Positions 31,151 through 41,374 of a DNA stretch of 64,000 bases are shown here, piece after piece (the first letter of the stretch is position 1; each line of letters begins with the position of its first letter). Source of the stretch: Saccharomyces uvarum. Taxonomy: Eukaryota > Ascomycota > Saccharomycetes > Saccharomycetales > Saccharomycetaceae. The DNA lies in assembly GCA_947243795.1 (NCBI GenBank), contig OX365934.1:976538-1040537 (forward strand). Direction: 5' to 3'. A model generated the notes under the pieces. That model made no database searches. It was not told where the DNA came from and saw nothing but the letters and a program-made list of their open reading frames with translations. Made by a program: the position numbers and the translations under genes.

Positions 31151-32314
31151 TTATTCATCGGATAGAATACCCCAGTATTTTTCAACACCGTAAGCACCAT
31201 CGGCCTTCCAGTAGTCATTGAAGGCAGTGAATAAGAATGTGCTGGAACCACAAGAGCTGGTAATAGAGGAGACAGCGTTTTTTTGGTTTTCCTTAGATGG
31301 GACAGCAACACCGTAGGTTTCACCCTTTGATGGCCAGCCGGATTCAGTAACAATAACATCCTTCTTACCGTCACAAGCAGTCCAGACTCTCTGGATTTGA
31401 TCTAAGACCCATTTACCGGAGTCTTCGGCAACAGTGTTTTTGTCAAAGTAAGCATGGGCGTTGACGGCCATGTAGTCGGAGTAGTTACACAAGTCTGGGT
31501 TGTTGATGACAGCAATGAAGGTATCCACGGAGACAACTGGACCGCTGTAACCGGCGGCTGTCAAAGCGGCTCTACCGGTGTCGATGTATTCACCGACTTG
31601 GGCTGGGGTGGCTTGGTTACCGTTGACCAATTCGTTACCGATGGAAACGGTGGTGACGTCGTCCCAAGAACCGTAGGTTTCAACAGCGGACTTGATGGCG
31701 CCAACACTATCTTGAATTTGGTCTACGTAATAGACACCTAGGAAAAGCTTTTGGTTGGAAGCCTTGGCCTTGAAAACGTTCTCGACTTGGTTACAGTCGG
31801 TACCGTACAATCTGATGACTGGGAAGTCGGTCAATTGAGCCAAGTCGGAAGCGACCTCGTCGGCGCTCTTACAAGAACCGCTGGATTCGTATGGGGTATA
31901 TGTGATACCTTTGACACCGGAGGCAAAGTCGCTGACGTCTTCGCTAGAAGAGGCAGTGGATGAAGAAGCAGTGGAAGAAGCAGCTTGGCTGGAAGCAGAA
32001 GTTGCGGCAGCAGAAGAAACAGCGGCGGCAGAAGAAGAAGCAGCAGCAGAAGCTGGAGAAGCAGCAGCTGGAGAGGCAGTGGCGGCAGCAGCAGAAGTGG
32101 TGGCGGCAACAGCAGCAGAAGCAGAGTTGACAACAGCATTTTCCTGCAAAGCAGCAACTTGCGTTGGAGCGGCACCGTTAACAACAATAGTGGTTTGTTG
32201 CTGAACAGTGGTGGTAACCACAGCACGCTTGTCCTTGTGTTCGTGGTTAGCGGGGGCAGCAAGAGCAGCAGCAGAGAATAGAGAAGCAGAAGCGATCAAG
32301 TTGGAGAGACGCAT
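31151..32314 (-). CDS. SCW4: Cell-wall GH17 glucanase-like protein Scw4
   Basis: Soluble cell-wall protein of glycoside hydrolase family 17, active in wall remodelling and mating. 387 aa (S. cerevisiae 386). It has a signal peptide (1-20) and a Kex2 site KDKR at 27-30. An Ala/Ser/Thr-rich stretch at about 63-125 is a likely O-mannosylation region. The GH17 domain then follows with acid/base Glu228 (SIGNELVNG) and nucleophile Glu324 (VTESGWPSKG). Codon use is strongly biased, as expected for an abundant wall protein. It starts at an ATG at 32312-32314. Confidence 0.97.
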   Translation of the reverse strand: MRLSNLIASASLFSAAALAAPANHEHKDKRAVVTTTVQQQTTIVVNGAAPTQVAALQENAVVNSASAAVAATTSAAAATASPAAASPASAAASSSAAAVSSAAATSASSQAASSTASSSTASSSEDVSDFASGVKGITYTPYESSGSCKSADEVASDLAQLTDFPVIRLYGTDCNQVENVFKAKASNQKLFLGVYYVDQIQDSVGAIKSAVETYGSWDDVTTVSIGNELVNGNQATPAQVGEYIDTGRAALTAAGYSGPVVSVDTFIAVINNPDLCNYSDYMAVNAHAYFDKNTVAEDSGKWVLDQIQRVWTACDGKKDVIVTESGWPSKGETYGVAVPSKENQKNAVSSITSSCGSSTFLFTAFNDYWKADGAYGVEKYWGILSDE

Positions 32315-33270
32315 GTTGTTTTATTTGAGTTTTTATTTGGGGCTTGCTAGTATATAAAAACGATGGTAGATTTTAAAAGAGTGACTTAGTTGGATTTAGT
32401 TGAATATCTAGCTTGACCTATTGTGAAAACGACTACCAAGAACAAGAAGAATTGGCCAAACCATTAAAAAAACTCCTCTACAGAATAAGAAAAGAATGCA
32501 AATCCACTGGTCAGTATGGCATTTTTATAAAACTGAGATCTTTTTCCTCGAGAAATGAAAAAAAAACAAAGAAACAAAAACAACGGTGTTGAAACAACAC
32601 CACAGGGAAAAATCTGAAAAAAAATGCTCAAGTGAAAACATAGGTGTGCCTATTGTCCGCATGGGGACAGCCTAAACGAAAACGGAAAAGAGATGCGTTG
32701 CGCGCGTTTCTGGGGGATAGGCCCGCCGCCGCACAGTGTCGCGTGAAAAACGTGCCTGCAAGCCACAAAGCCCTGTGGAAAGGGCATCCTGCAGGACCGT
32801 ATATGGATGTGTCTCAATTGGGCCAGGCTCGGCGTCTGGGGTCTTTCCTAATCGGGTGTTAACGAGCTTGATTTGCCGTTAATTGATGATGGATTTGCTG
32901 ACAACGATACGAAGTGGGCCCGTTTATCACTCATGCAATAGAAGAAGTACCAACGGTTTGGGTAGCGTTAGTGGAAGCGGCCTAGGATGTAGCATGCCTC
33001 CATACGAAGCCTGTACGCTGAGCATTGGCACCGTTACGGGCACCAAAGTAGTGTCGTGCAGGGTGCTGTGCGGGGCGGCGAGTATCATGGTCTTTGTTAT
33101 ATTACTTAGTAGCTTAATTATGTACGTTGAAGCTCGTTGCTTTGGCGGAGGTGCGTCGTACGTGGGCACCGGTTGTTGGGGAAAAAAAAATTCTACCCTC
33201 TATATATCTTGATGTGCGTACTAAATGAAATGTACTAATGGACAGGCCCGCTGGTAACACAATGAAATGC
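32315..33270. other. Intergenic, SCW4 promoter / PXR1 3' flank
   Basis: 956 bp upstream of SCW4. The SCW4-proximal part has a TATA-like run at about 32350-32360 and A-rich tracts at 32550-32625. A markedly GC-richer block follows (about 32645-33180). It contains an ATG-started open frame at 32886-33212 (+) with one hydrophobic stretch and no family I recognise; see the findings. Confidence 0.5.
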
Positions 33271-34074
33271 CTAATCGTTTGTTATCATGAAGATCTCATT
33301 CAATGCCTTGGAGTCCATTAGTGCGGCCCTCTTTTGTCTGATCCATTTGGAGCGCACCGACAGCCTCGTGTTCACCGAGTCAGGGATATTGGACGCAGAT
33401 TCGCTGGATTTCAACCTCGATGTCCGTTTCGTGTCCTTGGCCGTTTTCTCCTTTTTCAGCTTCTTCTTCTCCTCCTTCTTGTGCTTTTTGTGCTCCTTTT
33501 TGTGCTCCTTTTTGTCCTTCTTATGTTTCTTGTCCTTTTTATGTTTCTTGTGCTTCTTCTTCTCACTCTTGTCTTCGTCTTCGTCGTCGTCGTCGTCGTC
33601 GTCGTCTCCCTCGCTTTTTCTTTTCTTTGAATTAGAATAGTTTCTTAGTTTGTGAGTCTTCGGGTCCCAGGTGCTTGCCAGGACTTCTCCCTTGACAAAA
33701 TGGATCCCCCACTTCCCGTCAATGATCTTCTGCTTCCTCTGCGTGTCCAATTCTTCGGAGATCTCGCTTTCTTTGCCGTTCAAACGACCTAGAATCCGCT
33801 GGAAAACGTCCAACCCGGCGCACTCGCCGTTGTCGAACTCGTCCTTCCTCTCCTTACGCTTCAGTTTGGCGCCGAGCCCCACGTTGTCGTCCTTAATCGA
33901 AACTTTGATATGCGACGTGGGCGAGTCCATGGGAGAGAGCCCGAGACCCATCCCCGGCTTCCATCCCAACTTCTCTAGAAACTGGTGCCCGAACCTCGAC
34001 GTGTCGTTGCTCCACGCCGTGTTTCTTGGATCCATTCCGAAGCGCTGCTTCGTTCTTGTAGCTGCCAAACCCAT
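33271..34074 (-). CDS. PXR1: G-patch nucleolar protein Pxr1 (PinX1 orthologue)
   Basis: Nucleolar cofactor of Prp43 in rRNA and snoRNA processing; it also inhibits telomerase when in excess. 267 aa (S. cerevisiae 271). The G-patch spans about residues 25-72 (FLEKLGWKPGMGLGLSPMD). A Lys/Glu/Asp low-complexity block (about 155-225) contains a run of Asp codons (GTC repeats on the + strand near 33584-33607) and many KKHKK units, the KKE/D region known in this protein. The start is an ATG at 34072-34074. The + strand frames across the repeat are shadows. Confidence 0.96.
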   Translation of the reverse strand: MGLAATRTKQRFGMDPRNTAWSNDTSRFGHQFLEKLGWKPGMGLGLSPMDSPTSHIKVSIKDDNVGLGAKLKRKERKDEFDNGECAGLDVFQRILGRLNGKESEISEELDTQRKQKIIDGKWGIHFVKGEVLASTWDPKTHKLRNYSNSKKRKSEGDDDDDDDDEDEDKSEKKKHKKHKKDKKHKKDKKEHKKEHKKHKKEEKKKLKKEKTAKDTKRTSRLKSSESASNIPDSVNTRLSVRSKWIRQKRAALMDSKALNEIFMITND

Positions 34075-34204
34075 CCTACTTGCTGTCTATCGCTGTGCTT
34101 TGCTAATTTGCTACCCTTGAGAGTACTCATCTCATCACCGCTTCTTTTGAACAAAATTTTTCATTATTTTTTTCTTTCTTTTTTCTTTTTGTTTTTCAAG
34201 GACA

Positions 34205-34211
34205 TTACCCG
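34205..34211 (-). promoter_or_regulatory. Reb1-type site TTACCCG
   Basis: TTACCCG matches the core Reb1 site. It lies 131 bp upstream of the PXR1 start and next to a poly(dT) tract, the usual arrangement for a Reb1-organised nucleosome-free region at ribosome-biogenesis genes. It rests on sequence match only. Confidence 0.5.
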
Positions 34212-34777
34212 GCCGCCTTAATATGATTCAAAACTAACGGCCGAAAAAGAACTATTATTAGTATCCTGGCGGCTCCCCAATAAAACAACCACGCAGTCAT
34301 CATAACACAGTGAATCAAGACCAAGAAACGCCGACACAATCAAAAATGAAAGGAAGCCCGCAATGGATGGAACCCATTGAACCAAACAGTCGGTTACGCT
34401 GACAAATATCACCACGACTCCCTTATACAAGGGGCAAAGGGTGGCAAAACAACATATACTTCTCCCCATGTGCCAGACGTTTCCGATATAGCCGCCACCG
34501 GTGTTTTTCCTGGATCACTGAAGTCTCCGAGAGAGCGATTTGAAACACGCTCCTATCAAGCAACCACTGCTCCCCGTACTGACCGATGGCTTCCAAGTCG
34601 TTCGACTTCCCCCTACTATCATACAGCCACTGTTGGTCGCTGCACATTCATTGCCTTACGATAAGCGCGGTTATTTGCCCTCATTGTGAATTTGGCACTT
34701 TTTCGTCTCCTTTTCGGTGCCTTTACGTTTTTCCCGTTTTCTTTTGGCGGACGGCTATATGTAAGGGTGGCGTTGGT

Positions 34778-34828
34778 TCCATGGAAATAGAACGGATATG
34801 CACAGGCATGGCTCACAGCCCGTGGAAA
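34778..34828 (+). promoter_or_regulatory. Candidate Pdr1/Pdr3 response elements of YOR1
   Basis: TCCATGGA at 34778-34785 fits the degenerate PDRE consensus TCCRYGSR. CCCGTGGAAA at 34819-34828 is one base off the TCCGTGGAAA form. YOR1 in S. cerevisiae is a known Pdr1/Pdr3 target through a PDRE in its promoter. These sites are 360-410 bp upstream of the ATG, farther than I would expect, so the assignment is tentative. Confidence 0.4.
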
Positions 34829-35188
34829 CAGAAAAAAAAGCCAAGACAGGTAAGTGGCAATGTTTTTCCTTCACAATGAGATCTGACTTGTCACTTGGAT
34901 GGCTCTTAAAGAGACATTAGTATATAAGGAAGGCGCTCATCGGACAGATGTTTTAGACAGAATGTGTCATTTTTAAGATTCTCTCTCAGTTAAAATCCCA
35001 AATATACAGAATAACAGCTCTGTCTTTTCGTTTGTTCTATTTTTTTCCTCGCTACACAACTACAAGAAGGACACCTCTATTTTCCTTTTTCTCCTTGTAA
35101 AAGTCCCTTCTGAAAAAAAGTGCCACGCAGGCATAAAAAAGAAGACCTAGAAGCTATAGCTGCGTTTCTCTGATATTAAATTACAATC

Positions 35189-38100
35189 ATGGCCGCTAAA
35201 ATGGATGACACAGCTTCGGAGTCCGAAAAGAATAAAAAAGGGCAGAACGTAGTTCTGTTCCACAAGGCTTCCGCATCCTCAGATGTAAGTTCAGACGTTG
35301 GTAAAGACTCTTCGTCTTTTTGGGACGACAAATCTTTGCTGCCCACAGGCGAATATATCGTGGATAAAAATAAACCGCAAACCTATTTGAACAGTGATGA
35401 TATTGAAAAAGTGACCGAATCCGACATCTTTCCTCAGAAACGTCTCTTCTCGTTCTTACATTCCAAAAAAATGCCTGAGGTACCGCAAAATGTTGACGAA
35501 AGAAAGATGTACCCCATGTTTCATACAAATATCATATCGAACACGTTCTTTTGGTGGGTTCTTCCGATCATTCGGGTTGGTTACAAAAGGACGATTCAAC
35601 CAAATGATCTCTTCAAGATGGACCCAAGGATGTCTATAGAGACCCTCTATGCTGATTTTGAGAAGAATATGATTTACTATTTTGAAAAAACAAGGAAGAA
35701 ATATCGTAAAAAGCATCCAGAGGCTACCGAGGACGAGGTCATTGAAAATGCAAAATTGCCCAATAATACGGTTTTCAAAGCTTTGTTATTTACGTTTAAA
35801 AAACAGTACTTCATTTCAGTGCTGTTTGCCGTCGTGTCTAATTGTACTTCTGGGTTTAACCCAATGATTACCAAGAGGCTGATTGAGTTTGTTGAAAAAA
35901 AGGCCATGTTCCATAATACACACGTCAATAGTGGTGTCGGTTATGCTATTGGTGCATGTATAATGATGTTTATTAATGGTCTGACCTTTAACCATTTCTT
36001 TCATACTTCTCAGTTGACAGGTGTGCAAGCAAAATCGATCTTGACTAAAGCCGCTATGAAAAAAATGTTTAATGCTTCTAATTACGCAAGACATTGTTTC
36101 CCCAATGGTAAAGTCACCTCTTTTATAACAACAGACTTGGCTAGAGTGGAATTTGCCTTGTCTTTCCAACCGTTTTTGGCCGGGTTCCCTGCGATCTTGG
36201 CAATTTGTATTGTTTTACTGATTGTTAATTTAGGCGCTATCGCGATGGTTGGGATTGGTATCTTCTTTGCTGGGTTTGTAATTTCTTTACTCGCCTTTAA
36301 GTTCATTCTGGGTTTTAGAATCGCTGCAAATGTTTTTACTGACGCAAGAGTTACCATGATGAGAGAAGTGCTAAACAACATAAAAATGATCAAATATTAT
36401 ACCTGGGAAGACGCCTACGATAAAAATATTCAAGATATTAGAAGTAAGGAAATTTCTAAAGTTAGGAAAATGCAATTATCAAGAAACTTCTTAATTGCCA
36501 TGGCCTTATCTTTACCAAGTATTGCTTCGCTGGTCACATTTTTAGCAATGTACAAGGTTAATCAAGGAGGTAGACAGCCCGGTAACATCTTTGCCTCTTT
36601 ATCGTTATTTCAAGTTTTAAGTTTGCAAATGTTTTTCTTGCCTATTGCCATTGGTACGGGTATTGATATGATCATTGGGCTGGGCCGTTTACAAAATTTA
36701 TTGGAAGCTCCAGAAGATGATCCAAATCATATGATCGAAATGGAACCTTCTGCTGACTTCGATCCAAAACTGGCTTTAAAGATGACCCACTGTTCATTTG
36801 AATGGGAAGATTATGAATTAAATGATGCCATTGAAGAAGCTAAAGATGAAGCTAAAGATGAAGGCAAAAAAAACAAAAAAAAGCGTAAAGATACATGGGG
36901 TAAACCAACCACAAACGAAAATAAAGCAAATAAACTGGACAATATGCTGAAAGATAGAGATGGTCCTGAAGACTTAAAGAAAACTTCATTCAAGGGGTTC
37001 AAGGATTTGGATTTCGAAATCAAAAAGGGTGAATTCATCATGATTACAGGTCCTATTGGTACTGGTAAATCCTCGTTATTGAATGCAATGGCAGGATCAA
37101 TGAGAAAAACTGACGGTAAAATTGAAGTCAATGGTGACTTGTTGATGTGTGGTTATCCATGGATCCAAAATGCTTCAGTGAAAGATAATATCATATTTGG
37201 TTCACCATTCAATAAAGAAAAGTATGATGAAGTCATTCGTGTTTGTTCTTTGAACGCCGATTTGGATATTTTACCTGCTGGTGATATGACCGAAATTGGT
37301 GAACGTGGTATTACTTTATCTGGTGGTCAAAAGGCGCGTATTAACTTGGCTAGATCAGTTTACAAAAGGAAAGAGATATATTTGTTTGATGATGTCTTAA
37401 GTGCTGTGGATTCCCGCGTTGGTAAACACATTATGGATGAATGTCTTACTGGATTACTCGCAAACAAAACAAGAATTCTGGCTACGCATCAGTTGTCTTT
37501 GATTGAAAAAGCTTCCAGGGTCATTGTTTTAGGAACTGATGGCGATGTTGACATTGGTACCGTTGACGAACTAAAAGTCCGTAATCAAACCTTGATAAAC
37601 CTTTTACAATTTTCTTCCCAAAATTCTAAAGAATCGGAAGATGAAGAACAGGAAAAGGTCATCATTAATGAACTGGAGCACATAAAGTATGAAACTGAAG
37701 TGAAAGAACTAACTGAGTTGAAAAAAAGAACTACTCAATTATCACAAGTTACAAACAGTGGTGAAGCTGTTGTAGATGGTCACACTAGCTCAAAAGAAGA
37801 AAGGGCGGTCAACAGTATTAGCATTTCAGTTTACCGGGAATATATCAAAGCTGCTGTAGGTAAATGGGGGTACGTTGCGCTTCCACTATATTTTTTTTTT
37901 GTTGTTGGTACCACATTTTGTTCACTTTTCTCGTCTGTCTGGTTATCTTACTGGACCGAGAATAAATTCAAGAATAAGCCGCCTAGTTTCTACATGGGTC
38001 TTTACTCCTTCTTTGTTTTTGCCGCCTTCATTTTCATGAATGGTCAATATACAATTCTTTGCGCTATGGGTATTATGGCATCCAAGTGGTTGAATTTAAA

Positions 38101-39625
38101 GGCCGTAAAGAGAATTTTACATACACCAATGTCGTACATAGATACGACACCTTTGGGGCGTATCTTGAACAGATTCACGAAGGATACTGATAGTTTGGAT
38201 AATGAGTTAACTGAAAGTTTGCGTTTGTTGACGTCTCAATTTGCGAACATCGTCGGTGTTTGTGTTATGTGTATTGTCTACTTACCATGGTTTGCTATTG
38301 CAATTCCATTCCTTTTGATTATCTTTGTTTTGATCGCTGATCATTATCAAAGTTCTGGTAGAGAAATCAAGAGACTAGAAGCTGTCCAACGTTCATTCGT
38401 TTACAATAACTTGAATGAAGTATTGGGTGGGATGGACACAATCAAGGCTTACAGGAGTCAAGAGAGATTTTTGGCAAAGTCAGATTTCTTGATTAACAAA
38501 ATGAATGAGGCAGGTTATCTTGTTGTGGTTCTTCAAAGGTGGGTTGGTATTTTTCTTGATATGGTTGCTATCGTATTTGCGCTAATCATCACATTACTAT
38601 GTGTTACAAGAGCTTTCCCTATTTCTGCAGCATCCGTTGGTGTTTTGCTGACTTATGTCTTACAGTTGCCTGGTTTATTAAATACCATTTTGAGAGCATT
38701 AACGCAAACTGAAAATGACATGAACAGTGCCGAAAGATTGGTCTCGTATGCAACTGAACTACCCCTAGAAGCTGACTACAGAAAACCAGAAATGACTCCT
38801 CCTGAATCATGGCCTTCAAAAGGTGAGATTGTATTCAAAAATGTTGATTTTGCTTATAGACCTGGTTTACCAATAGTTTTGAAAGGCCTTAACTTGAACA
38901 TCAAAAGTGGAGAGAAGATTGGTATTTGTGGTCGTACGGGTGCCGGTAAATCTACCATCATGAGTGCTTTATACAGGTTAAACGAATTGGCTGGTGGTGA
39001 AATATTAATCGATGACGTTAATATAAGTCAGCTTGGGCTTTTTGATTTACGGAGAAAACTGGCCATTATTCCACAAGATCCAGTTTTATTTAGAGGTACA
39101 ATCCGTAAGAATTTAGATCCGTTTTATGAACGTACAGAAGATGAGTTATGGGATGCATTAGTTAGAGGTGGTGCCATTGCCAAGAAAGATTTACCAGAGG
39201 TTAAGTTGCAAAAACCTGATGAAAATGGTACACATGGTAAAATGCACAAATTCCATTTAGATCAAGCAGTGGAAGAAGAAGGTTCCAACTTTTCGTTAGG
39301 TGAAAGGCAATTACTAGCATTAACGAGAGCATTAGTTCGTCAATCAAAAATATTAATCTTGGATGAAGCTACATCCTCAGTGGATTATGAAACAGATGGT
39401 AAAATTCAAGTGCGTATTGTCGAAGAATTTGGAGACTGCACAATTTTATGTATTGCTCACAGGCTGAAGACTATTGTGAATTACGATCGTATTCTAGTGT
39501 TAGAACAGGGTGAAGTTGCAGAATTTGATGCCCCATGGGCATTATTTTCACAGGAGGACAGTATTTTCAAAAACATGTGTTCAAGATCGGGTATTGTAGA
39601 AGAAGACTTCGAGAATAAAATTTAG
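35189..39625 (+). CDS. YOR1: ABC multidrug exporter Yor1 (ABCC type)
   Basis: Plasma-membrane ABC transporter that exports oligomycin and other organic anions. 1478 aa (S. cerevisiae 1477). Order: cytosolic N-terminus (about 1-200), TMD1, NBD1 with Walker A GPIGTGKSS at about 621-629 and signature LSGGQ near 710, a linker, TMD2, then NBD2 with Walker A GRTGAGKST at about 1248-1256, signature FSLGERQ and LILDEATSSVD. NBD1 has Asp in place of the catalytic Glu after Walker B (LFDDVLSAVD), the usual ABCC asymmetry. The start is the ATG at 35189. Candidate PDREs lie upstream. Confidence 0.97.
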   Translation: MAAKMDDTASESEKNKKGQNVVLFHKASASSDVSSDVGKDSSSFWDDKSLLPTGEYIVDKNKPQTYLNSDDIEKVTESDIFPQKRLFSFLHSKKMPEVPQNVDERKMYPMFHTNIISNTFFWWVLPIIRVGYKRTIQPNDLFKMDPRMSIETLYADFEKNMIYYFEKTRKKYRKKHPEATEDEVIENAKLPNNTVFKALLFTFKKQYFISVLFAVVSNCTSGFNPMITKRLIEFVEKKAMFHNTHVNSGVGYAIGACIMMFINGLTFNHFFHTSQLTGVQAKSILTKAAMKKMFNASNYARHCFPNGKVTSFITTDLARVEFALSFQPFLAGFPAILAICIVLLIVNLGAIAMVGIGIFFAGFVISLLAFKFILGFRIAANVFTDARVTMMREVLNNIKMIKYYTWEDAYDKNIQDIRSKEISKVRKMQLSRNFLIAMALSLPSIASLVTFLAMYKVNQGGRQPGNIFASLSLFQVLSLQMFFLPIAIGTGIDMIIGLGRLQNLLEAPEDDPNHMIEMEPSADFDPKLALKMTHCSFEWEDYELNDAIEEAKDEAKDEGKKNKKKRKDTWGKPTTNENKANKLDNMLKDRDGPEDLKKTSFKGFKDLDFEIKKGEFIMITGPIGTGKSSLLNAMAGSMRKTDGKIEVNGDLLMCGYPWIQNASVKDNIIFGSPFNKEKYDEVIRVCSLNADLDILPAGDMTEIGERGITLSGGQKARINLARSVYKRKEIYLFDDVLSAVDSRVGKHIMDECLTGLLANKTRILATHQLSLIEKASRVIVLGTDGDVDIGTVDELKVRNQTLINLLQFSSQNSKESEDEEQEKVIINELEHIKYETEVKELTELKKRTTQLSQVTNSGEAVVDGHTSSKEERAVNSISISVYREYIKAAVGKWGYVALPLYFFFVVGTTFCSLFSSVWLSYWTENKFKNKPPSFYMGLYSFFVFAAFIFMNGQYTILCAMGIMASKWLNLKAVKRILHTPMSYIDTTPLGRILNRFTKDTDSLDNELTESLRLLTSQFANIVGVCVMCIVYLPWFAIAIPFLLIIFVLIADHYQSSGREIKRLEAVQRSFVYNNLNEVLGGMDTIKAYRSQERFLAKSDFLINKMNEAGYLVVVLQRWVGIFLDMVAIVFALIITLLCVTRAFPISAASVGVLLTYVLQLPGLLNTILRALTQTENDMNSAERLVSYATELPLEADYRKPEMTPPESWPSKGEIVFKNVDFAYRPGLPIVLKGLNLNIKSGEKIGICGRTGAGKSTIMSALYRLNELAGGEILIDDVNISQLGLFDLRRKLAIIPQDPVLFRGTIRKNLDPFYERTEDELWDALVRGGAIAKKDLPEVKLQKPDENGTHGKMHKFHLDQAVEEEGSNFSLGERQLLALTRALVRQSKILILDEATSSVDYETDGKIQVRIVEEFGDCTILCIAHRLKTIVNYDRILVLEQGEVAEFDAPWALFSQEDSIFKNMCSRSGIVEEDFENKI

Positions 39626-40147
39626 GAGTATATCGTAATATCCTCCCTCCCTACTTAATATTTAAAAACCATTCACTGAAGAAAGAAACAGATGAGAATA
39701 AAAATAAAATCCCATTCATTAATAATAAATTCAGAAAAGCCGCTTCATTTGTCATAGTTATATAAGTTCATGTACCATACTGTATACCCATATTAAAAAA
39801 AAAAGTTACTATTGTTTAGTGCTTAGGATAACCCGATGCTTTTGTTTCTACTTCGGATAATATATCTATGTATGTTGATGGTAAATTATATTTAAAGATT
39901 TTACAAGGATGTCTTATTAACTGAAGAAAGTACTTATAAAAACGAATTCAAAAGATTGGAGGCATAAAATAGATAACTTAGTAGTGAAAACTCTAAAACC
40001 GGAAGAAATTTTCAAATACCTAAAAGAATTGAAAATAAAATAGAAGTTTGAAATAAGGAAAAGAAAACTTTTGGTTTCGGTATTTCTGCTTATCTTTTAC
40101 TTACAGAGGAGAAAGGAACTTTTAGTTCAAAACTTGTTCAAAAGCAC
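39626..40147. other. Convergent intergenic region YOR1 / BGL2
   Basis: 522 bp between two stop codons. It is very AT-rich, with no open frame of note. It holds the two 3' UTRs and polyadenylation signals; no RNA gene or repeat was seen. Confidence 0.6.
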
Positions 40148-41089
40148 TTAAGAAAAGTCACAGTCCAAAGAGTATTTCAAACTGTCGCTTGAAGTGAAAA
40201 TACCCCAGTGCTTTTCGACATCAGAGGTACCGGAGGTGTTTGGCTTCCAATCTTCATCGAAAGCTTCAAAGACAATAACGTTAACGCCCCAAGCTCTCAT
40301 AGAACAAATACCTTCCTTCCAGAATTGCTTAGCGTTGTCAACAGATGGGTAAGAACTTTCAAAGTTGGTACCTTCGGTTGGCCAGCCGGTTTCACCAACC
40401 CAGAAAGTAATATCAGTGGAACCCTTAGTAGATTGAATAGTTTGTAAAGCTTGCATGATGTCATCAAAGAAGGAGTAAGAGGCGTTTTGCATGGTTTGAC
40501 CTTGCCAGTAAGAGAAAGCGTTGGCCATGACAAAATCGGAAGCTTCGATAACAGCGGAGTTGTAACCAGCAACCAAGACATTCCAGGAGTCAACTGTACC
40601 AACTTGCTTACCAGAGTAAGAGCTTCCATTGGAATCAGAAATGTCAGCAATGAAGCTACGGATATCGTTAATCTTATCAGAAAGTTGGGAAGCGGTTAAA
40701 TCTTCACGGTACAAAGCTTCAGATCCAACCAAGAAACCGGCAACAGTGGATTCTTTTATTTTTGGCAAATAAGTTTGTAAAGCAACCTTTTCAGCAGCGT
40801 AATGGGTATCGTCATTTGGCCAAACACCAACAAAGACAGTGAACCCTTCAGCTTCGGCAGCAGGACCTAAGTTTTCCAAAGTGTTACAATCAGAGGAAGC
40901 GTAAACCTTAACGGTAGAGGTATAGCCCTTCAAGGCCTGCAAGTCGCTCTCATAATCGGAAGTGGACTTACAAGTACCGTCGTTGTTTTCGACACCCAAG
41001 TTGAAAGCTAATTCACCAATAGCTGAAACTTGGGAAGCTGTGAATAATAGTGCAGTGGCTGCAGTAGCGAGTGTAGAAGAGAAACGCAT
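40148..41089 (-). CDS. BGL2: Cell-wall endo-beta-1,3-glucanase/transferase Bgl2
   Basis: Major cell-wall GH17 enzyme that cleaves and re-joins beta-1,3-glucan. 313 aa, as in S. cerevisiae. It has a signal peptide (1-23, cut before IGELAFNLG). Acid/base Glu124 lies in LVGSEALYR and nucleophile Glu233 in VGETGWPTEG. A likely N-glycosylation site is Asn202 (NAS). It has no Ser-rich linker, unlike SCW4 nearby, so the two GH17 genes are easily told apart. A TATAAAG element on the minus strand (41184-41190) lies about 95 bp before the ATG. Codon use is highly biased. Confidence 0.97.
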   Translation of the reverse strand: MRFSSTLATAATALLFTASQVSAIGELAFNLGVENNDGTCKSTSDYESDLQALKGYTSTVKVYASSDCNTLENLGPAAEAEGFTVFVGVWPNDDTHYAAEKVALQTYLPKIKESTVAGFLVGSEALYREDLTASQLSDKINDIRSFIADISDSNGSSYSGKQVGTVDSWNVLVAGYNSAVIEASDFVMANAFSYWQGQTMQNASYSFFDDIMQALQTIQSTKGSTDITFWVGETGWPTEGTNFESSYPSVDNAKQFWKEGICSMRAWGVNVIVFEAFDEDWKPNTSGTSDVEKHWGIFTSSDSLKYSLDCDFS

Positions 41090-41374
41090 CTTTGAACGTT
41101 TTTCCTTTTTTTGTTTTGTGTTGCGAGATTAAAGATTAAAAACGAGAAGATTCTTGAAATGTGTAACCAGAAAGACCGTTCTTCTTTATAAGGAGGAATT
41201 CAAATCAAAACAAACAAATATTCTTGTTTTGGTTGGTGACATTTTCCATTTCTCAGGGCAAAAAACTGAAAAAAAATTTTAACGTTTCTTTTGCTAAAAA
41301 TAGAAATACATTATCGTAGATAGCGATGACTATATGGTATAAATAGTAGTACTAATTACGGATCGCTGTTTATT

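Larger units (their letters stand above)
34075..35188. promoter_or_regulatory. Divergent promoter region PXR1 / YOR1
   Basis: 1114 bp between outward-reading genes. The PXR1-proximal part has a T-rich tract (34155-34200) and a Reb1-type site at 34205-34211. The YOR1-proximal part has two candidate Pdr1/Pdr3 elements at about 34778 and 34819, and CT-rich sequence at 35015-35100 before the ATG. Open frames in the middle (34377-34664 and neighbours) overlap on both strands and look accidental. Confidence 0.55.

Noticed and set aside
31902-32281. Ala/Glu- and Ser/Gly-rich open frames antisense to SCW4
   Set aside because: They arise from the Ala/Ser repeat codons of SCW4 read on the other strand.
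33287-33640. Open frames of 71-117 codons on the + strand across PXR1, rich in Phe/Leu/Cys or Val
   Set aside because: They are antisense shadows of the Lys/Glu/Asp repeat of PXR1; low-complexity coding sequence opens several frames at once.
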